A stretch of DNA of 36,663 nucleotides, taken from positions 1-36,663 of the forward strand of contig QZKV01000105.1 in the NCBI GenBank assembly GCA_003599575.1, read 5' to 3'. Positions 31,480 to 36,663 of the stretch are shown here, in pieces. The notes under the pieces are model-generated. The model saw nothing but the letters and a program-made list of their open reading frames with translations. It did no database searches and was not told where the DNA came from. Made by a program: the position numbers and the translations under genes. How positions within the stretch are numbered: the first letter of the stretch is position 1; the number at the start of each line of letters is the position of its first letter. Source of the stretch: Desulfobacteraceae bacterium. GTDB lineage: Bacteria; Desulfobacterota; Desulfobacteria; Desulfobacterales; Desulfosarcinaceae.

Positions 31480-33200
31480 GGTCGACCGCGCTTTTCAAGG
31501 CCGCCCGATACAAATGGGCCTTTGTACGCTCCGATGATCGCATGCTGTTGATCGTCCTGGCGGCCTTTGTGGGTGCCTGCAGCGGGCTGGCCGCAGTGGC
31601 TTTGAACCGTACGCTGCATTTTATGGCCGCATCGTTTCAGAATATTCACCAGCACTGGTGGGGATTTTTTCTGCCGGCCGTCGGAGCCAGTTTATCGGCC
31701 GTTTTCCTCAACACCCTTTTGAAAGAGCGCGCCGGGCATGGGGTTCCGGAAGTGGTCTATGCCGTGTCGCGCCACGGCGGACTGCTGCGGTTCCGATCGA
31801 GCTATTCGCGGCTGATCGCCAGCAGCCTGACCATCGGCAGCGGCGGTTCGGCCGGGCCCGAGGCGCCCGTGGTTATGAGCGGTGCGGCTCTGGGCGCCAA
31901 TATCGCCAAATTCTTCGGCCTGAAGGAGCGGCAGCGGGTCATCCTGGTGGGTTGCGGTGCGGCCGGGGCCATTGCCTCCATCTTCAACGCGCCGATCACC
32001 GGTTTGGTGTTTACGGTCGAAGCCATTCTGGGGGAATGGCGGGCTTTCAACATCATTCCCGTCGCCATCGCGGCCGTTGCCGGCACCGAAATCAGCCGGT
32101 GGCTGCAAGGCAATCAGATCGTCTTTGCGCACCCGCGGTTTACGATCGGCTGGGTCGATACGGCGGCAAGTTTCGGCCTCGTTCTTTTCGTCACGGCCGC
32201 TTCGCTGGCGCTGGGGCGGCTGCTCAAGGGCATGCACCAGACGGCGCGCGGCACCCCCCTTCCGGCATGGCTGCGGCCCGCCGTGGGCGGAGCGGCGGTC
32301 GGCCTTATCGGCTTCTCTTTGCCGTTTGTGCTGGGGGAGGGCTATCATTCCATCCAGCAGATGATCAGGGGGACATTCACACCGGGGCTCGCCTTGGCGG
32401 CCATGGCGGTCGCAGCCAAAATGGCGGCCACCTGCCTGACCCTGGGATGGGGCGGATCGGGCGGCATATTCGCCCCCAGCCTGATGATCGGCAGCCTGGT
32501 GGGCCTGCTCTATCACCGCCTGCTTACGGCCTTTTTGCCCACGCAAGCCTTGAGCGATGAAGGCTGTTTTGCCCTGCTGGGCATGGCGGGCCTGGTCGCC
32601 GGCATGTTGCAGGCCCCCCTGACGGCCATTTTTCTGGTGGTCGAAATCACCGGCGGCTACGAGGTGATCCTGCCGCTGATCATTGTCGCGGCCCTGACGT
32701 CCACTTTCTGCTACTACTTCGAACCCGGTTCGTTCTACCTGCGCGAACTGATCGAAAAAGGCCAGTACTTGCGGCCCGGCACCGACGCCCGCGTATTGTC
32801 CGACCTGACCGTGGCCGAGTTGGTGGAAACAGGCTATATCAAGGTTCCCGGAGACATGCTGCTGGCCGATTTCATGAAAATCCTGCAACGTTCCCAAAGG
32901 TATCTGTTCCCGGTGGAAGACCGCGCCAGCGGGCGTTATTTGGGCGTGGTCTTTGTCGATCGCATCCGTCCCTACCTGTTCGATCCGCAAGTGCATTCGG
33001 TGGTGATGGTGGAACAGGTCATGGAAACCGTGCCGGTCGTGCGGCCCGATGACGAGCTGCTCGATGTGCTCAACCTGATGGACCGTGAAGGGTTGAGCGC
33101 ATTGCCGGTGGTCGAGGACCACCGTTTCGTGGGCATGTTGTCCAAGGCCACCTTGTTGGACCATTACCGCAAGGAATTGATCGTTCAAACCGGGATTTAG
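31476..33200 (+). CDS. ClC chloride channel/transporter with C-terminal CBS pair
   Basis: A 574-residue membrane protein of the ClC family, moving chloride (or another halide) across the inner membrane, alone or in exchange for protons. Family signatures: GSGGSAGPEAPVV (about 121-133, with the gate-position glutamate) and GWGGSGGIFAPSLMIG in the second half. Two CBS domains at about 445-570 (DLTVAELVETGYI..., VVMVEQVMETVPVV...LPVVEDHRFVGML) probably sense nucleotides or ionic strength. The start overlaps the EIIA-Ntr stop by 4 nt; a universal-stress-like gene follows 14 bp after. Confidence 0.95.
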   Translation: MRSTALFKAARYKWAFVRSDDRMLLIVLAAFVGACSGLAAVALNRTLHFMAASFQNIHQHWWGFFLPAVGASLSAVFLNTLLKERAGHGVPEVVYAVSRHGGLLRFRSSYSRLIASSLTIGSGGSAGPEAPVVMSGAALGANIAKFFGLKERQRVILVGCGAAGAIASIFNAPITGLVFTVEAILGEWRAFNIIPVAIAAVAGTEISRWLQGNQIVFAHPRFTIGWVDTAASFGLVLFVTAASLALGRLLKGMHQTARGTPLPAWLRPAVGGAAVGLIGFSLPFVLGEGYHSIQQMIRGTFTPGLALAAMAVAAKMAATCLTLGWGGSGGIFAPSLMIGSLVGLLYHRLLTAFLPTQALSDEGCFALLGMAGLVAGMLQAPLTAIFLVVEITGGYEVILPLIIVAALTSTFCYYFEPGSFYLRELIEKGQYLRPGTDARVLSDLTVAELVETGYIKVPGDMLLADFMKILQRSQRYLFPVEDRASGRYLGVVFVDRIRPYLFDPQVHSVVMVEQVMETVPVVRPDDELLDVLNLMDREGLSALPVVEDHRFVGMLSKATLLDHYRKELIVQTGI

Positions 33201-33213
33201 ACTGGAGACATCG

Positions 33214-34041
33214 GTGAGCGAACGGTTGTTGCATGTTTTCGGAAATACACCGCATGGCCGGGAGGCGCTGCTGCAATCGCTGCATTTTTGCAAAACATTG
33301 GGGGTTTCGCTGCACCTCCATGTGCCCCAATCGAAGCAGTTCCTGATGTATTTTGAAAACGATATCGTGCAAGTGGATCTGGACGCCGCCTATCTGACCT
33401 CGCCGGAAACCGCCGAGGACCACGCCCGGCAGTTGGCCGAAGGCTGCGGCGTCAAGATCAACTTCTTAAAACCCAGAAATTACACCGCCCCGAACTTGCC
33501 CGACGTCCCGACCCGCTTCAACTACATGGCCTGTCCGCGCGGCATCAGCGATCTTTCCTCCAAAATCGGATTGGGCTACATCGGCCCCAAAGTGCGCCGC
33601 ATCATCCAGTCCTCTCTTTTTCCGGTTTTCCTGCCGGGCCGTGTTTTCAAATCCTGGCGCAGCATCACCGTGTTTTACGGCGGCAGCGGCAATGCCGGCA
33701 AAGCCCTGCATTGGGGCGTTCACCTGAGCAAGATCTCCGGACTGCCCCTGGATCTGTTCACTTTCCGGGAAGGCCGCGCCGAGGATTACTTCAGCGCGCA
33801 GATCCGCGCGTCGGGGGTTTGGGAGCAGGTCCAACGCCATCTGCGCGCCTGGCACCAAATCGATCGGGGCGGCTTTGAAGAAAGCCTGTATGCGGTCGAT
33901 CATGAGGCCCTGTTGATCGTGGGCGCTTACGGTCACGGGCTGATCAAAGATTTTCTGTTCGGCAGCAAAATGGAGACCATCCAGGCCTGGATGCCCAACA
34001 ACATGCTGGTGGTCGGTCCGAATTGCGTTTTGGGTCCCTGA
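33214..34041 (+). CDS. Universal stress protein (UspA)-like protein
   Basis: A 275-residue cytoplasmic protein that looks like two UspA-type alpha/beta units. The N-terminal half begins LLHVFGNTPHGREALLQSLHF. The C-terminal half has SITVFYGGSGNAGKALHWGVHLS, DHEALLIVGAYGHGLIKDFLFGS and NNMLVVGPN, where GAYGHG-x8-GS resembles the Usp nucleotide-binding motif G-x2-G-x9-G-S. ClC-Usp pairings are common, and here the gene lies 14 bp after a ClC gene. The GTG start has GGAG 6 nt upstream. A role in sensing energy state for the channel is inferred. Confidence 0.75.
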   Translation: MSERLLHVFGNTPHGREALLQSLHFCKTLGVSLHLHVPQSKQFLMYFENDIVQVDLDAAYLTSPETAEDHARQLAEGCGVKINFLKPRNYTAPNLPDVPTRFNYMACPRGISDLSSKIGLGYIGPKVRRIIQSSLFPVFLPGRVFKSWRSITVFYGGSGNAGKALHWGVHLSKISGLPLDLFTFREGRAEDYFSAQIRASGVWEQVQRHLRAWHQIDRGGFEESLYAVDHEALLIVGAYGHGLIKDFLFGSKMETIQAWMPNNMLVVGPNCVLGP

Positions 34042-34124
34042 GCGGATGAGCCCGGGTGTGGGTGCGGTGCGGCGTCCCGACGCGGCCATCGCCGTGAAAT
34101 CCCCAATCGGCCTATCTAAATTCA

Positions 34125-34237
34125 AACCCATTCAAATCCAAACGATCTCCATGTCCGGTTGCGAATTCAAATGACCGGCCGCTATGGATGGGGGCCGGTG
34201 TGGGAGCGCACACCGGTTTGGGTCATTCGAATGGGTT
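34125..34237. terminator. Nested inverted repeats between convergent genes
   Basis: An outer pair, AACCCATTC (34125-34133) and GAATGGGTT (34229-34237), encloses an inner perfect hairpin CCGGTGTG-GGAGCG-CACACCGG (34195-34216). Lying between the convergent Usp-like and selenoprotein genes, it may end transcription from both sides, though no clean T-run is present. The remaining 34042-34281 holds no gene. Confidence 0.45.
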
Positions 34238-34281
34238 GATTGGATAGTCCCGATTCGAGGTTTTCAATGCGCCATGGCCGC

Positions 34282-34782
34282 TTACGCTTTTAAGTCCGGA
34301 TCGCCCGGCGGATTTGTCTCGAAAGCATAGATCTTTTCGATGACAAAACGGACATAGCGCTGGCAGCGGTCTTTCCAGATGCCGTCATCGCGGAAGCGCT
34401 TGTATTCGCCCGGCCTTGAAAAATCGATGCCCAGCAGGCCCTTGCAGGTGATATCGCCGAAGGCCTGTGCAAATTCTTCCACCATTCGGGCGGCGGAGTT
34501 GCGAATCAGATTTCTGGCGCGTTTGGTTTTGGATTTGTCTTCCATGGCGCAGCGATGCCGCAGGCCCAGGCCGATCGCCGCAGCAGTCACCGCACCGCAA
34601 GGGGCCTGTTGCTGTCCGCTGATGCCGGACAGGAAGGGAATGCCGGCCCACAGAAAATCTTCATTTTGCATGCCAAAGGTTTCCCACAAAACTTGCAGGA
34701 CGGCCGGACCTCAGTGATAACCTTTTTGCATGAAATCCAATGCGCGGGCCTGGGCTTGATCCAGGGAGAGTTGGGTAGTCAT
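34282..34782 (-). CDS. C_GCAxxG_C_C family redox selenoprotein (in-frame UGA = Sec24)
   Basis: Translation from the ATG at 34782 (AAAGGA upstream) gives MTTQLSLDQAQARALDFMQKGYH, then a UGA at 34713-34711, then GPAVLQVLWETFGMQ and onward in the same frame to a TAA at 34282. Read with selenocysteine at codon 24 it is a 166-residue protein of the C_GCAxxG_C_C family (TIGR01909 type). These are putative redox proteins whose first conserved Cys follows a GYH-like motif; I recall that a Geobacter member has Sec at this place. The remaining cysteines are in APCGAVTAAAIG, HRCAMED, DITCKG and KDRCQRY. The family GCAxxG motif here reads CGAVTA. A SECIS-like hairpin directly follows the UGA. Without Sec insertion only a 23-residue peptide would be made. 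Confidence 0.88.
34678..34710 (-). promoter_or_regulatory. Bacterial SECIS-like stem-loop
   Basis: Counting from the first base after the UGA, bases 11-17 (UCCUGCA) pair with bases 23-29 (UGUGGGA), including two G-U pairs, around the loop AGUUU. GGU at 1-3 can also pair with ACC at 31-33. Bacterial SECIS elements lie within the coding region immediately after the UGA, with a small apical stem-loop about 11 nt downstream that SelB recognises; size, distance and a G/U-rich loop all fit. Confidence 0.72.
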
Positions 34783-34954
34783 TCCGGTTTATCCTTTCAT
34801 CTGATGAGCAAGGCAATTGTGAGCATACAGGCTTTTAGCAGATTTCAAGGCCGGGGGAAATCGGTAACTTGGGGCATTTGCCCGGATTAGTTGAATTGCC
34901 GGCCGCTGGGTGACATGCTTTCGCTTTCAGCCGGGCCATGTTAATGAAAGCAGC

Positions 34955-36663
34955 ATGACCAACTGGCTGATATACCCGCCGTTTGCCGATCCCACCCAGC
35001 CCTACGCCGCGCTGCCTTATCTGAAAGGCAGCTTGCGGGCCGCGGGCCTGGATGCCACTATCCTGGACATGAATGTGGAGGCGGCCCATCTTATACTTGG
35101 GCGCGCGCACAGCCGTGCCTGCTCGGAGAGGATCGCTGAACGCTTTTTGCTGCTCGACCGACGCAAGCAACTGAACCGCCTGGAGCGTATGGAATACCTG
35201 ATGCTGGCCGATGCGCGTGCGGCGGCCCTGCGATTGCTGTCCGCCGACGTGCCGCCCGTGAAGACCTTTCAGGACCCCGCCCGTTTTTATGATTTCCAAT
35301 GCTACCGGCAGGCGCGCAATCTGGCCGAAGATGCCCTGATCTGCACGAGCGCCGCAAGCTTTCCCTATATATTCCACTTCAACCAGGCCGCGCATGCGGC
35401 GGTACCCTGGGGCACGGCCATGCTGGAAAGTTATTACCGCGACCGCCGCAGTCCGCTGGATGCCTTCTACCGCGCCCAGCTCTTCTCCGGCCGCATTCGG
35501 AGGGGCGATTTCGTGGGCATCAATGTCACCTTCATCAGCCAGTTGCCGGAAGCGTTTTACCTGGCCCGGATGACGCGCGAAATGCTTTGCGCCACTTTTA
35601 TCGCCATGGGCGGCAGTTGCCTGCAACAAATCCTGGCCCAGGCCGGCGAGCAGGCGCGGCGCTGGATCGTGACCATTGCTGATGCGGCCTGCCTGTATGA
35701 AGGCGAGCAGAGCCTGCCGATGCTGATCGCGGAAATGAAGGATCATACGGGTCAGGAGCCTTCCGACCGTTTCGAACGTCTGGGCCGTATTCCCAATTTG
35801 CTGATCCGGGAACCCGGCAGCGGCCGGCCGCACGCCACGCCGCTGCACCGGAGCGACTTGAAGCAGCTGCCGGCTCCGGACTACTCGGACCTGGACCTGG
35901 ACCGCTACCTGGCCCCCGCAAAAACGTTGTTGTTTGCGCCCACGCGCGGCTGCTACTGGAACCGCTGCGCTTTTTGCGACTACGGCCTGAGCCGTTCGGA
36001 ATGCCACGGCTACCGCGAGATGGAGGCCGGACAAGCCGCCGGGCAGTTGGTCGCCCTGGCGCAGCAGTACGGTGTCGGCAATGTCTACTTGTCCGTGGAT
36101 GTGATGGCCCCGCGTTTTGCCGTGGCACTGGCCGAAGCCCTGATCGCGCGGGGCGCGCCGGTGCGCTGGTCGGCCGATTTCCGCATGGAAGCGTACTATT
36201 CGCAGGAGCGCTGCCGGCTTCTGTACCGGTCCGGTCTGAGGGCGGTGGCCTTCGGGGTGGAAAGCGGCTCGGATCGCATGTTGCAGCGCATGCAAAAAGG
36301 GTTGCGCACAAACCTGATCCGCGCGATCGGCGCCCGTTTCCATCAGGCCGGCATCGCAACGGCCTGGATGACCTTCAGCGGGCATCCCGGAGAAGAGCTG
36401 CAAGACGCGCTCCATACCGTTGGGATGATCGACCAGGAGCAGCAAACGATCGATCTTTTCATCCTGGGCCGTTTCGGGGTGGTCCGCTTTTCGGCCATCG
36501 TGATCTCCTCGGTGGTGGCAACGGTCATCTCGCGCCACTTCATCGGAGACTTCCCGGCATTCCAGGTTCCGGTGTTCAGCCTGCAGCACACCCACGAGCT
36601 GTTCTTCTGTGCCCTCGTCGGGCTCCTGGCGGCCGGGATCGGATGCGCGTTCATCTGGACCTT
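34955..36663 (+). CDS. B12-binding radical SAM protein joined in frame to ClC-like segment (runs off window)
   Basis: An open frame of 569 codons to the window edge. Residues 1 to about 500 look like a B12-binding radical SAM protein: opening NWLIYPPFADPTQPYAALPYLKG-type segment, the cluster motif TRGCYWNRCAFCDYG with Cys333, Cys338 and Cys341 for the 4Fe-4S cluster, and VAFGVESGSDRMLQRMQKG in the barrel. From about residue 500 (nt 36455) the sequence becomes a ClC channel: ILGRFGVVRFSAIVISSVVA, TVISRHFIGDFPAF, then hydrophobic helices. Such a fusion is not a known architecture. Either a deletion fused two genes or the assembly joined unrelated sequence. The ATG at 34955 has only a weak ribosome binding site and is divergent from the selenoprotein gene. 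Confidence 0.75.
   Translation, partial: MTNWLIYPPFADPTQPYAALPYLKGSLRAAGLDATILDMNVEAAHLILGRAHSRACSERIAERFLLLDRRKQLNRLERMEYLMLADARAAALRLLSADVPPVKTFQDPARFYDFQCYRQARNLAEDALICTSAASFPYIFHFNQAAHAAVPWGTAMLESYYRDRRSPLDAFYRAQLFSGRIRRGDFVGINVTFISQLPEAFYLARMTREMLCATFIAMGGSCLQQILAQAGEQARRWIVTIADAACLYEGEQSLPMLIAEMKDHTGQEPSDRFERLGRIPNLLIREPGSGRPHATPLHRSDLKQLPAPDYSDLDLDRYLAPAKTLLFAPTRGCYWNRCAFCDYGLSRSECHGYREMEAGQAAGQLVALAQQYGVGNVYLSVDVMAPRFAVALAEALIARGAPVRWSADFRMEAYYSQERCRLLYRSGLRAVAFGVESGSDRMLQRMQKGLRTNLIRAIGARFHQAGIATAWMTFSGHPGEELQDALHTVGMIDQEQQTIDLFILGRFGVVRFSAIVISSVVATVISRHFIGDFPAFQVPVFSLQHTHELFFCALVGLLAAGIGCAFIWT

Noticed and set aside
31692..33293. A 533-codon open frame on the minus strand
   Set aside because: It is the shadow of the ClC gene, which has clear family signatures on the plus strand. 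High GC keeps the opposite frame open.
34835..36595. A 586-codon open frame on the minus strand
   Set aside because: It lies antisense to the radical SAM frame, whose plus-strand translation shows the cluster motif CYWNRCAFC and barrel motifs. The minus product is low-complexity (Gln, Gly, Arg and His rich) with no domain.
1..36663. tRNA or rRNA genes
   Set aside because: I looked for the TPsiC-arm consensus and rRNA-like blocks while reading and saw none. A tRNAscan run would settle this.

Overview
The window (about 36.7 kb, GC-rich) reads as chromosomal DNA of a Desulfobacterota (deltaproteobacterial, sulfate-reducer-like) organism. This rests on gene content, not on a database search: a ComA phosphosulfolactate synthase, a PAS-sensor/NtrC pair, PEP-CTERM surface proteins, a rubredoxin, polyhydroxyalkanoate-synthase-like hydrolases, and a C_GCAxxG_C_C redox protein whose reading frame crosses a UGA. 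Both ends are cut inside genes: thiG on the left and a radical SAM/ClC hybrid frame on the right.

Layout. (1) 1-790, minus: a thiamine operon with a sigma-70 promoter, a TPP riboswitch, an intrinsic terminator, then thiS and thiG. (2) 1353-4332: an alpha/beta hydrolase, a UbiA-type prenyltransferase and a TauE/SafE-like membrane protein. The last gene lies between two seven-unit arrays of the same 9-bp repeat. (3) 4799-8538, plus: a tight five-gene operon with a NosL-like copper-binding lipoprotein, a one-helix protein, an FtsX-type permease, an ABC ATPase and a cysteine-rich membrane protein. (4) 8634-11144: a PhaC-like hydrolase, then about 1.2 kb of decayed DNA with a frameshifted XRE regulator and a 136-bp copy of the end of an SDR gene that is intact 15 kb away. 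(5) 11145-14763: a sensor kinase and a sigma-54 activator. (6) 14852-25599: the most unusual block, described next. (7) 25717-30214: SDR, truncated PhaC-like gene, comA, LOG protein, zinc-ribbon protein and rubredoxin. (8) 30796-34041: an HTH/EIIA-Ntr protein, a ClC channel with CBS domains and a universal-stress-like protein, overlapping or closely spaced. (9) 34282-36663: the selenoprotein candidate and a divergent B12/radical SAM frame that runs into ClC-type sequence at the window edge.

The best candidate for an undescribed system is 14852-25599. A very large exported di-heme peroxidase-like protein ends in a dockerin. The next gene encodes a PEP-CTERM-anchored protein whose body resembles a cohesin, followed by a second PEP-CTERM protein. 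After these come three periplasmic folding-factor genes: a SurA/parvulin-like one with a frameshift, an FKBP_N protein, and an FKBP lipoprotein. The FKBP_N protein has a C-terminal domain of about 115 residues in place of the isomerase domain, and the same domain ends a divergently transcribed DUF5666-repeat protein on the other side of the peroxidase. I infer a surface-displayed redox enzyme held by a cohesin-dockerin contact, with its own folding helpers.

The most directly readable discovery is at 34282-34782. A UGA at codon 24 interrupts an otherwise complete C_GCAxxG_C_C protein exactly where the first conserved Cys is expected, and a bacterial-SECIS-like hairpin follows it immediately. 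Two genes (XRE regulator, SurA-like protein) carry one-base losses in short homopolymers, so sequencing or assembly error must be kept in mind.
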